A stretch of DNA of 37,167 nt from a virus. A model generated the notes under the pieces. That model saw nothing but the letters and a program-made list of their open reading frames with translations, searched no databases and had not been told where the DNA came from. A program made the position numbers and the translations under genes. Where the stretch lies: positions 1-37,167 of the IMG/VR virus record IMGVR_UViG_3300044591_002231. One strand, 5' to 3'. Below, in pieces: positions 23,301 to 30,800 of this stretch (positions are counted from its first letter, which is position 1; each line of letters starts with the position of its first letter).

Positions 23301-23741
23301 CCAGATTCTGGAACTACTGCTACCGCAGAAGTTTCAAGAATTGATCCAATTTATTATCGTGTTCTTGAATCAACTCTCCCATCTGCAGGAATTACAACAG
23401 TCACTCTTGCACAGAATCTAAATAATACAGTAAGTACTGGAACAACTGCATATTTTTCTAGATTGAGTTTACAACTTGCTTCTTCCCATGCCTTTGAATT
23501 TATTGGTTCTGGCACGGAAATTCTAAAAGCAAAACCAGCACTTGGTGGAGTAACTATTCAAGAAAATGAAGTTGTTAAATTGGATGGTGGTGATGTTGTT
23601 TATACAAGCACCGACCAAGCAGGTAACTTTAGAATTGGTGATGGAGTAACAATAAATCAAGCAACTGGTGCCGTCTCTGGTAGAGACTTTACAAAAGCAT
23701 TGTTCACAACAATGACACCATTCATTCTTGCACTCTCATAA
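20376..23741 (+). CDS. tail fibre-like protein with pectate-lyase-type beta-helix
   Basis: An 1121-residue protein. Residues 1-160 contain repeats of GTINPDRLSG / GTVPRERLSG / GGILPSARLSG. Residues 190-430 hold shaft repeats (YVGIGTSIPLANLDVRG; VTGVST, VTGLSTF). From residue 435 a right-handed beta-helix begins (GKTIFVTQNGNDSNSG, then ALPGDTIKVFPGYYAEN), as in DUF1565/pectate-lyase folds. Later come a Cys-containing helical insert (about 600-700), the segment ESGGQCDITNSNSSFGNRGL (about 835), GSGYTAVPRVTI modules (about 920-985), and a C-terminal cap (AFEFIGSGTE, GGDVVYTSTDQAGNFRIGDG). The beta-helix and cap recur in the 2574-residue protein. Role: structural tail fibre or wedge-attached adhesin; enzymatic activity is not established. 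Confidence 0.7.
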   Translation: MADRYPLIANPTSNQIEELAANDNLSLLGNSIVGASTITANQFIGNLAGSATTSTFLFSGANILSGTINPDRLSGFYPIGVSTANVLNNATNILSGTVPRERLSGNYDINITGTAATSNSLTSASNITGGILPSARLSGVYNIDITGTAYQAVGAAASLTINRQTDNQVQFLTYTKNFDSDTSAFVNPEGLVYNPALNYVGIGTSIPLANLDVRGVLRNVGLTTTNNLFALVAKIPTLEGVTSIDATTRNTIEVSLGLDVLNDLTVVGLSTFDDTRVLNQTTLNRLNVTGVSTQVTANITNLTATRANITGVTTVSSVSVGSTQILSSARQLQNLTGIDSTTAASFRADLGLNALTSINVTGLSTFQDVTVAGITSLTNVNVSGGATFQTINAATFLGSGSQLSGIVTTIIPGIGVTITPGNGKGSVRIDAYKPIGKTIFVTQNGNDSNSGLTENDSKASIKAAAAIALPGDTIKVFPGYYAENNPIILGKNVAVEGAELRNCQVRPLNPDKDLFHVNNAVHITDLSFVGPDSTNGAAVVAFQPLVGVSSNRFFDAARLIRMNLDYIAGEAVGYLTSTAYKSPAFVVPTGNARDCSDDIKDIFKAICYDITRGGNSKSVGAAKTYFNNTGALQHITGTDVNGYSVRQATIDTIKYAVGIAFSCVNNVSWTGNHQSQVTQVKDLGILPDPATGSNKDIASCANVLSAVHTCAGIVTTIIGAGTTILGVGINTTYPGNAGAGTTIPNHPSFSPGVGPILQGPYIRNCTNFIPKSIGMKVDGFTAEPGDQDDVGVTGSMSVDSYTQYNQGGIGVSITNGAYAQLVSIFTICCDTAIYTESGGQCDITNSNSSFGNRGLVSIGVGDNSTKSIYTLTGAATTTVTNGQNEIIISGIGSYRPYDGQVVYFDKLYYSVQEVRITDGGSGYTAVPRVTIDTPTGPNGITAQASATVENGSVTSVTIVTAGSQYASAPNITIQSPDSGTTATAEVSRIDPIYYRVLESTLPSAGITTVTLAQNLNNTVSTGTTAYFSRLSLQLASSHAFEFIGSGTEILKAKPALGGVTIQENEVVKLDGGDVVYTSTDQAGNFRIGDGVTINQATGAVSGRDFTKALFTTMTPFILALS

Positions 23742-23743
23742 TT

Positions 23744-23749
23744 AGGAGG
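23744..23749 (+). promoter_or_regulatory. strong Shine-Dalgarno AGGAGG
   Basis: A perfect AGGAGG lies 10 bases before the ATG at 23760. Many starts in this window lack a clear Shine-Dalgarno, so this site marks the 118-residue protein for high, independent translation. Confidence 0.7.
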
Positions 23750-23759
23750 AACTTAAAAA

Positions 23760-24116
23760 ATGGCAGTAGCAGCCGCAGCAGTTAATAATTTTAGAACTGT
23801 AACTAAAGTAGTAGGTTTAACTACAGAAACAATTTATGAGTCACCAGTTGGTTTTGTTGGTGTTATTTTGCTAGCACAATGTGCAAATGTTGGAAATACT
23901 GAACAGACATTAAGTTTATATCACAATAGAACTACTATTGGTTTTGGCACAGTTACTACCGAGATTCTAAAAGATTATCCAATTCCAGCAAATGATACTG
24001 CGAATTTACTCTCTGGAAAATTAGTTATAGAAACTGGTGATACCATTTCCATAAGCGGAAGTTCAAATGCAGATTTGAAATTCCTTTCCAGCATCCTTGA
24101 AACATTTAACCAGTAA
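23760..24116 (+). CDS. small virion protein between fibre genes
   Basis: A 118-residue protein, probably one beta-sandwich domain: MAVAAAAVNNFRTVTKVVGL, ETIYESPVGFVGVILLAQCA, TLSLYHNRTTIGFGTVT, then NLLSGKLVIETGDTISISGS and a final helix SSILETFNQ. The pattern of an external strand pair with a loop, ending TGDTISISGSSNADLKF, is common to small decoration or fibre-joint proteins of cyanophages. It has the best ribosome-binding site in the region, which suggests many copies per virion. The precise role is unknown. Confidence 0.65.
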   Translation: MAVAAAAVNNFRTVTKVVGLTTETIYESPVGFVGVILLAQCANVGNTEQTLSLYHNRTTIGFGTVTTEILKDYPIPANDTANLLSGKLVIETGDTISISGSSNADLKFLSSILETFNQ

Positions 24117-24122
24117 TAAGAA

Positions 24123-26486
24123 ATGGCTGATTATTTAAGTAATAGAGTTAAGAAGAAGTTTGGTGTTGGTTTATCCTCAACCAGATATGATTATCTGTCG
24201 TTAGACCAAACAGAACCAGATTTAGGAAATCCATTAGTTGGACCATCCTCGATTGGTGCAAAGCCATATCCAAATGGTGGTGCATATATTCTTGCATCTT
24301 TTGCTCAAACTGATAAATCTGATAGATATTGGGTCCCACCATCTGCACTTTCTGGTCTTGGTTTGGGTGTTATACCTGGAGCATTTACAATTAGAGATGA
24401 AAATGTTCTAGTTGGTGCGGCAAGTAGTTTTACGACTCTTAACTTTATTGGTCCTGGAGTTTCTGTTGATTTTGTCAGTGGTGACCCAGGGGAACAAACT
24501 GGAGTTGCAACTGTAAGAATTACTTCTCCTGCTGCTGGAACATTAAGAAATGTCCAATATCATGGAGCAGATAATCAACTAGCTGGTTCTTCTAACTTTG
24601 TATTTGATTATTCTACAAATAGAGTGGGAATTGGTTCAACACTTCCTGGCGTTTCATTAGATGTTTCTGGTGCAATTAGAGCAACTGGAGTATCTACATT
24701 AACAACATTATTTTCTAGTTCCGTAACATCCAATACAATTCTTATTAATGATTTAGCATCAGTAAATAGACTATCGATTGGAAGTACAGAAGTAATAAGT
24801 TCAAATAGACAATTAAGAAATATTGCTTCTCTTGATGCAACAACCACAGCAACAATAGAAGCAGCAATTGCAAATGCCCCCAATACTTTTACAGATTTAA
24901 TTGTAAGTGGAGTATCAACATTTAATGGACTTGTAATTGCTAATGGTGGACTACAAATTGGTGGTGGTTCTAGTTTAGCAAGTTTGTCTGTAAGTGGAAT
25001 TTCAACTTTTGGATATATTCAAGCAACTGGTGTAAATGTAACTGGAGTTACAACAACAGTTGGACTTGCCGCAACAAATGTCGTTGTTACTGGAATTGCA
25101 ACTATTGGAATTGCAACTATAGGGACAATATATGCAACTAATTCCCAAATAACTTCTTTAAAGGGTGCAGATGCATTTATTTCTGGCATAACAACAACTA
25201 ATGACTTAAAAACAAAGTATGCAAATGTTTCTACTGCAGGAACAATAGCAAACTTCTTTGCAACAAATGCAACAGTTTCTGGTCTAACATCAACTGGAAG
25301 TGTTTATACAAACACAGTAACCACAACATCCAATGTTTCTATTGGTGGAAGTTTAACAGTTGACACAAATACCCTAATTGTAGATTCTATAGCAAATGGG
25401 GTTGGACTAGGAACAACACCTGGACATAAACTTCATGTTGAAGGAGACTTTAAAGTTAGTGATTTAGTTTATGTAAGTAATGGTAGAGGTATTACTGGTC
25501 AAGTATTGATTTCACAAGGACCAAATCCTCCTGTCTGGGGTGCCCCAGATGCAGTGACTGTTGGTGCAGCACAATCTATTTACTTAACAAATGATAATAC
25601 AAACATTAATCAATATCTAACTTTCTCATCGTCTAGTTCTGATGTTGGTTATTTGAATGTAGATACTAATGGTCTTGTATATAACTCATCAACAAATAAT
25701 CTAGGAATAGGAAGCACTTCACCAGCATTCAATGTTGATGTTCTTGGAGATATAAACTTCACTGGAACATTATATCAAAATGGTGACCTTTATGTTGCAT
25801 CAAGATGGGCAATTAATGAATTAAATAGCAACATTTGGAGATTGAGCGGAAATGTTGGTGTTGGTACTAGTGCGTTAAATCATAAGTTCACAGTAAAAGG
25901 AAATACATTCTTAGATGGAATTACATTTATAAATGATGGATTCTTAAACGTTGGAGTTATAACATCTAAACTAATTCATGTCGGAACTGCTGGTACTATT
26001 GTTTCTATTGCCGATAGCACAGGAAGAGTTGGAATAGGAACAACTCTTCCAAGATCATCTTTTGAACTTGTCGGTGAAGGAAGACTTAATGGAATCACCC
26101 ATTTTGAAGGTTCAATTACAGAAAAAATATCCAGTACTTTTGGAACAAATATTCCATCTACAAGTGGAGTAATGAATATCAATGTCAATGCTGGAACTGT
26201 AATTGTTGGAGTATTAACAGAAGCAGTTTCTACTTGGGCATTCACTGGAGTCAATACCGAAGCATCAAAGGCAACCACAGTAACATTGATTATAGACTCT
26301 GACTCACTTTTGGGATATGGTGAAACTTGCACAGTAAACGGAACTAATATCACTGGAGGTGTTAGATGGGGTGGTGGTATTGCACCTCTTCCAACTAACA
26401 ACGAAGATATTCTAAGTTTCACAATTGCAACTGATTCAACTGGAACTATAAGAGTCTATGGTTCCTCTGCTCTCAACTTTAGTTAA
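24123..26486 (+). CDS. large fibre-shaft protein
   Basis: A 787-residue protein. The N-terminus (MADYLSNRVKKKFGVGLSST, then RYDYLSLDQTEPDLGNP) looks like an attachment domain; DKSDRYWVPPSAL and a GPGVSVDFVSGDPGEQ part follow. Most of the rest is shaft made of the same units as the neighbouring fibres: VGIGSTLPGVSLDVSG, LGIGSTSPAFNVDVLG, VGIGTTLPRSSFELVG, and (V/A)(T/S)G(V/I)(S/T)T. The C-terminal 110 residues form a different beta domain (VNAGTVIVGVLTEAVSTWAF ... TIRVYGSSALNFS). Probably a tail-fibre subunit that trimerises; the repeats make recombination with the neighbouring fibre genes likely. Confidence 0.65.
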   Translation: MADYLSNRVKKKFGVGLSSTRYDYLSLDQTEPDLGNPLVGPSSIGAKPYPNGGAYILASFAQTDKSDRYWVPPSALSGLGLGVIPGAFTIRDENVLVGAASSFTTLNFIGPGVSVDFVSGDPGEQTGVATVRITSPAAGTLRNVQYHGADNQLAGSSNFVFDYSTNRVGIGSTLPGVSLDVSGAIRATGVSTLTTLFSSSVTSNTILINDLASVNRLSIGSTEVISSNRQLRNIASLDATTTATIEAAIANAPNTFTDLIVSGVSTFNGLVIANGGLQIGGGSSLASLSVSGISTFGYIQATGVNVTGVTTTVGLAATNVVVTGIATIGIATIGTIYATNSQITSLKGADAFISGITTTNDLKTKYANVSTAGTIANFFATNATVSGLTSTGSVYTNTVTTTSNVSIGGSLTVDTNTLIVDSIANGVGLGTTPGHKLHVEGDFKVSDLVYVSNGRGITGQVLISQGPNPPVWGAPDAVTVGAAQSIYLTNDNTNINQYLTFSSSSSDVGYLNVDTNGLVYNSSTNNLGIGSTSPAFNVDVLGDINFTGTLYQNGDLYVASRWAINELNSNIWRLSGNVGVGTSALNHKFTVKGNTFLDGITFINDGFLNVGVITSKLIHVGTAGTIVSIADSTGRVGIGTTLPRSSFELVGEGRLNGITHFEGSITEKISSTFGTNIPSTSGVMNINVNAGTVIVGVLTEAVSTWAFTGVNTEASKATTVTLIIDSDSLLGYGETCTVNGTNITGGVRWGGGIAPLPTNNEDILSFTIATDSTGTIRVYGSSALNFS

Positions 26487-26501
26487 TATTTTTAATAAAT
26501 T

Positions 26502-27071
26502 ATGCCTAATTCATTTGGTGTTGCAAAAGCATTTCGTTCTGGGGAATTTCGTGACCCAGGGGTAACATATGGAACATTTTTTGTATTCAACTATCTGGTA
26601 ACAACTGGTGCTGACTTAGATATAAGGGCATCACTATTGAGTCCAACTGGTACTTCTGCAGTTTTAGGATGGGGTAGAGATAATGTTATTAGTAAAAGTG
26701 GTATAACATTTGCATATTGGGGAGGAGATAATACAGGAGTTGGTGTTGAATCAATCTATCTAGATAAAACAAGATTTCTGCAGGCATTTCCATCTGCAAC
26801 ATCATTTACATTTGATTTGAGATGTTTTTGGAACGCAGTTATTGGATCGGAAGTTATTGTGAGTATGGATGCATATCAAGGTGGTCAAATGGTTTTAAAC
26901 AATACCACACACACTTTTAGCAACCCAACAGCAACCAATACATTCCCAGCATCTAAATCAATTAGAAGACAAATTGATTTCCAATCATCAAACGTTGAAA
27001 CTGATGGACAACGACACTCAAGAGTTATTGTAGACTTTTTAGCAGAGACCGTAACATATTTTGCCAATTAA
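26502..27071 (+). CDS. fibre-associated beta-rich structural protein
   Basis: A 189-residue protein with no signal peptide. It starts MPNSFGVAKAFRSGEFRDPG and shows alternating beta patterns (VTYGTFFVFNYLVTTGADLD, SATSFTFDLRCFWNAVIG), then a C-terminal domain RRQIDFQSSNVETDGQRHSR with VIVDFLAETVTYFAN. It follows the 787-residue fibre gene by 15 bases, so it may form the distal or joint part of that fibre. Domain type not recognised. A weak AT-rich element before it (AATAAATT) is not a convincing late promoter. Confidence 0.6.
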   Translation: MPNSFGVAKAFRSGEFRDPGVTYGTFFVFNYLVTTGADLDIRASLLSPTGTSAVLGWGRDNVISKSGITFAYWGGDNTGVGVESIYLDKTRFLQAFPSATSFTFDLRCFWNAVIGSEVIVSMDAYQGGQMVLNNTTHTFSNPTATNTFPASKSIRRQIDFQSSNVETDGQRHSRVIVDFLAETVTYFAN

Positions 27072-27089
27072 AATACTGTCCACTCCATC

Positions 27090-27118
27090 TTGACTTTGCT
27101 GGGGAATGGTGCTATCAT
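27090..27118 (+). promoter_or_regulatory. sigma70-type promoter of a small-gene cassette
   Basis: TTGACT (27090-27095), a 17-base spacer and TATCAT (27113-27118), one mismatch from consensus per box. An inverted repeat TGGTGCT / AGCACCA (27107-27113 and 27133-27139) brackets the -10. It predicts an early transcript starting near 27125 and serving the genes at 27147 and 27310. Confidence 0.65.
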
Positions 27119-27146
27119 AATAAGAGATTGAAAGCACCACCAACCA

Positions 27147-27317
27147 ATGAAAATTTCAAGGGATAGTCTTAACGAATTGCGAGGGATTCAAGAGGACATC
27201 GCATCTCATTTTACTGAGGAGCATTTCCCAATAAGTGGAGAAACATATTGGACATGTGTTCAATGTCTTGCAGAAGCAAAACTTGCAGAACTCAGGGGAG
27301 AACTTGTGTATGAATAA
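27147..27317 (+). CDS. small CxxC protein
   Basis: A 56-residue protein, MKISRDSLNELRGIQEDIAS at the start, then HFTEEHFPISGETYWTCVQC and a helical end LAEAKLAELRGELVYE. The single CVQC pair could bind metal with a partner chain or form a disulphide. It starts 29 bases after the sigma70-type promoter and overlaps the next gene by 8 bases, which supports it as a real gene despite its size. No Shine-Dalgarno is evident. Function unknown; an early host-directed protein is plausible from the promoter type. Confidence 0.6.
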   Translation: MKISRDSLNELRGIQEDIASHFTEEHFPISGETYWTCVQCLAEAKLAELRGELVYE

Positions 27318-27513
27318 AAAATCTGAGTATTCAACCCTTAAAGATATTCCTGTGAAAACAACCCCGCAAAACGTAAAAGAAGCCAACGAATCCCTATTCT
27401 GTTCAAAAATGACTTTGCCAGCTGCGGCAAAACATTGTGGAATGACACAAAAAGAAATGAAAATGACATTTCTTGAATATTTGAAATACCATCCACCAAC
27501 ATATGTGAATTAA
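27310..27513 (+). CDS. small protein with HTH-like C-terminal half
   Basis: A 67-residue protein from the ATG at 27310; a longer reading from 27235 would lie inside the previous gene. The N-terminal half is polar (KKSEYSTLKDIPVKTTPQNV). The C-terminal half LPAAAKHCGMTQKEMKMTFL has the helix-turn-helix rhythm A..A..CGMT..E....F seen in small DNA-binding proteins, followed by EYLKYHPPTYVN. I recall similar short proteins in other cyanophages, without function. It is transcribed with the CxxC protein from the 27090 promoter, so it may be an early regulator or host-takeover protein. Confidence 0.6.
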   Translation: MNKKSEYSTLKDIPVKTTPQNVKEANESLFCSKMTLPAAAKHCGMTQKEMKMTFLEYLKYHPPTYVN

Positions 27514-27533
27514 TATTTTAGTATTAATTTCAA

Positions 27534-27541
27534 AATAAATA
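27534..27541 (+). promoter_or_regulatory. late promoter AATAAATA
   Basis: AATAAATA matches the late element and lies 19 bases before the ATG at 27561, so the next small gene belongs to the late class while its upstream neighbours have an early-type promoter. Confidence 0.55.
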
Positions 27542-27560
27542 CATTGTAGTGGGATGTATC

Positions 27561-27824
27561 ATGAAATACAAAATATCCTCAAACTATTGCTATCATGAAG
27601 GGGTAATAGTGGATATGTATTTTATCCAAGGAATTCCTTTCACATTTGATGATATTCCCACAGTAATGCAAGATGACCCGTATATTCAAGTAGAGGCAGA
27701 GGGCAACCTTGATTATACTGCAGAAGATTTATATTATTGGTCAAATTATTTAATTATGGAAGAATGCCATCCATTAATGTTTGAATTGGACTTAGAAAAT
27801 CCAGAAGAACTTCCCTGTGACTAG
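27561..27824 (+). CDS. small acidic protein, unknown
   Basis: An 87-residue protein from the ATG at 27561, preferred over the GTG at 27549, which lies too close to the promoter. The sequence MKYKISSNYCYHEGVIVDMY, GIPFTFDDIPTVMQDDPYIQ and AEDLYYWSNYLIMEECHPLM ends in an acidic tail (ELDLENPEELPCD). It is rich in Tyr and acidic residues, with no membrane segment or signal peptide. It lies between the early-type cassette and the giant fibre gene and has its own late-type promoter. Not recognised. Confidence 0.55.
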   Translation: MKYKISSNYCYHEGVIVDMYFIQGIPFTFDDIPTVMQDDPYIQVEAEGNLDYTAEDLYYWSNYLIMEECHPLMFELDLENPEELPCD

Positions 27825-27846
27825 AGGTAGTAATATTTTTTTGGTA

Positions 27847-27854
27847 GCTAAATA
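27847..27854 (+). promoter_or_regulatory. late-type promoter of the giant fibre gene
   Basis: GCTAAATA differs from NATAAATA at one base and lies 29 bases before the ATG at 27884. It is followed immediately by an 18-base palindrome at 27853-27870. Confidence 0.4.
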
Positions 27855-27870
27855 ACTTAAGATTAAGTTA
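27853..27870. repeat. 18-base palindrome at the predicted start site
   Basis: TAACTTAA, GA, TTAAGTTA: two perfect 8-base arms around a 2-base centre. The loop is too small for a good RNA hairpin, so a protein-binding operator is more likely than a terminator. It overlaps the end of the late-type promoter element. Confidence 0.6.
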
Positions 27871-27883
27871 CTGTAGTTATAAA

Positions 27884-30800
27884 ATGCCTCTTTCCAGGTT
27901 AGAGAATTTTCTCAAAAATGCTGAAGGTAATATCCTTTACGTAAACCCATCAGATTTTGATGCTACTGATAGTTTTGAGAACCAAGGAAACTCTTTATCT
28001 AGACCATTCAAAACTATTCAAAGAGCATTAATTGAAGCAGCAAGATTTTCATATCAACAAGGTCAGAACAACGATAGGATTGATAGAACAACCATTCTAG
28101 TTTATCCTGGAACACATTATATTGACAACAGACCTGGTTATTCTATTGAAGAAATTAACGGAACTGCCGTTTATAAAAGAAAAGTAAGTCCAACAACTTG
28201 GCAAGAAACAACTTTAGATCAATTTGGTCTTTCTACAAATTTTGATGTCCTAGATCCAAATAACGATTTATATAAGTATAATTCCGTTTTGGGTGGTGCG
28301 ATACTTCCTCGTGGAACATCAATTATTGGTCTGGACTTAAGAAAAACCAAAATTCGTCCATTATTTGTTCCAAACCCAGAGGACAACACGGTTGATTCAA
28401 CCAGCATTTTCAATGTTACTGGAACATGCTATTTCACTGCTTTTAGTATTTTTGATGGTGATCTAACAAAGAGTGTATTCAGAGATTATACATCAGCAAA
28501 AGTCGTACCAAATTATTCTCACCACAAACTTACCGCTTTTGAATATGCGGATGGTGTGAACAATGTGAAACTTGGTAATTACCAAACTTATATTACAGAC
28601 CTTGATATGTATTATTACAAGGTCGCAAGAGCATATGGTGATATAACTGGAAGAGGATTGGTAGACTTCCCAATAGGAAATGACTTTGAACCTTCTGTTG
28701 ATGAATTTAGAATTGTTGGTTCCCTAGATCCAAATCCACTTGGTATTTCTAGCATTAGAGCAGGAAACGGTGATGGTACTGGAGAACTAAATGTAATCAC
28801 AGTAACTACTTCAAACAAACAAACTGGAGAAACAGTTCCTCACAACTTGTTTGTTGATAGTCCATTCTTAATTAATGGTGTTACTATTGATTCAAATTCA
28901 TATAATGGTTCATTCACTGTAAAAGAAATTGTAGGAATTAATACTTTTACATTTGTAACTAATTCTGCTCCTACAGAATATCTACCAAATACAAATGAGA
29001 TTGACACTGCATCATTAACTATTGGTTCAGATACAGTAAGTTCTGCTTCACCATATATCTTCAACTGTTCACTTAGATCAGTTTTTGGATTAAATGGTCT
29101 TCATGCAGATGGAAATAAAGCAACTGGATTCAAGTCTATAGTTGTTGCTCAATATACTGGTGTTTCTCTACAAAAAGACAATAATGCATTTATTCTTTAT
29201 GATGATGGTATTTTCTATGATGAGACTACATTACCAGCAAATAGTCTAGAAAAACCATTACATACAAATTCCAGAGCAATATATAAACCATCATATGAAA
29301 ACTATCACATAAAAGCATCAAATAATGCTTTTATTCAGGCAGTTTCTGTATTTGCGATTGGTTTTGCTAGACATTTCCTTACCGAGTCTGGTGCGGATAT
29401 GTCTATTACAAACTCCAACTCAAACTTTGGTAATACTTCCTTAGAATCTGTTGGATTTAAACCAGAATCTTTTGATAGAGATGATACTGGATATATTACT
29501 CATATTATACCTCCAAGAGAAGTAGTAGTAGAGGAGAATGAAGTAACTTGGTTATCTCTAGACTCACTGAAGATAATAAATTCGGTAAGTGCAGATAAAC
29601 TATACCTTTACGGTGCAAATAATGTAGAGATTGTTCCTGCATTCCAAGTCGATGGATATAGAATTGGTGCAAGAGATAATGATAAATTATATTTAACTAT
29701 TACTATTGGAACAGCACAAACTACCTATAGTTCTCCAGTTTTAATGCCAGTTTCTGGTGGTGTTGGAACTTCCGCAAAGAAAGAATATGAAGTAACCAGA
29801 ATAAACGGACAGAATAATATTGTAAACAACATTCTGTCATTCACTACAAATCACCAATTAATCAATGGTGAAAAAATTAGAATTGTTAGTGATACTGGAC
29901 AGACACCTGATGGAGTCGAAAACGAAGGAATTTACTATGCAATCACTACAGGTATTGGTGCTAATCAAATTAAATTGGCACAGTCACTAAATGATGCTAT
30001 TGCCAATATACCAATACTTGGTTTGTCAAATACTGGAGGAGTTCTAACAGTAGTAAGTAGGGTTTCAGATAAACTTCCAGGAGAAATTGGACACCCAATT
30101 CAATTTGATGAGTCTGAGAATAATTGGTATGTTACTGGTTCAACTAATCCTACCCAAAATGAAATTTATAGTGCGATTGTTGGCATTGGGACTGTCGTTA
30201 TTGGAACAGAGACATCATCAACATTTATTAAGAGAAAGTTAGATAATCGTTCTATTGATGATAAAATCTATAAAATTAGATATGTAATTCCAAAAGACTA
30301 TGAAAGTGCGAAACAACCAGAAGCAGGTTATGTAATTCAAGAATCTAAGACTGTTGGTGTTACTAGCATTTCATATACAAATGATCCTCTATTAAGTTCT
30401 AAGGACTTAAGAAATGAAAGAGTGATTATTGATGCTTCTGCAGGGACAGTAATTAACTATAATCAAGTAGTAACAATCACCACAGAACTTCCTCATGGAT
30501 TGATTGCTGGGGATACAGTAAAAATACAAAAAGTAAGAAGTACAAATAATCCAAATGCAACTGGAATTGTATCTTCTTATAATGGAATTTATTCAGTAGA
30601 GTCAATTTTAAGTTCCAAACAATTCCAATACACAATTAGTGGGGTTTCAACAAATCCTGGAACATTCTCGAATGATATTAATGCGAGAAATACTAGACAA
30701 CAAAGAGAGGCATTGCCAGTATTCTCTAGAGATTCATACAAAAATACCTACTTCATCTATAGAGTTTCTCAAATAAAGAGACACATTCCAGGTGCAGATG

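Noticed and set aside
26487-26501. AATAAATT as a late promoter before the 189-residue protein
   Set aside because: It is only a few bases before the ATG, leaving no room for a transcript start upstream of the gene.
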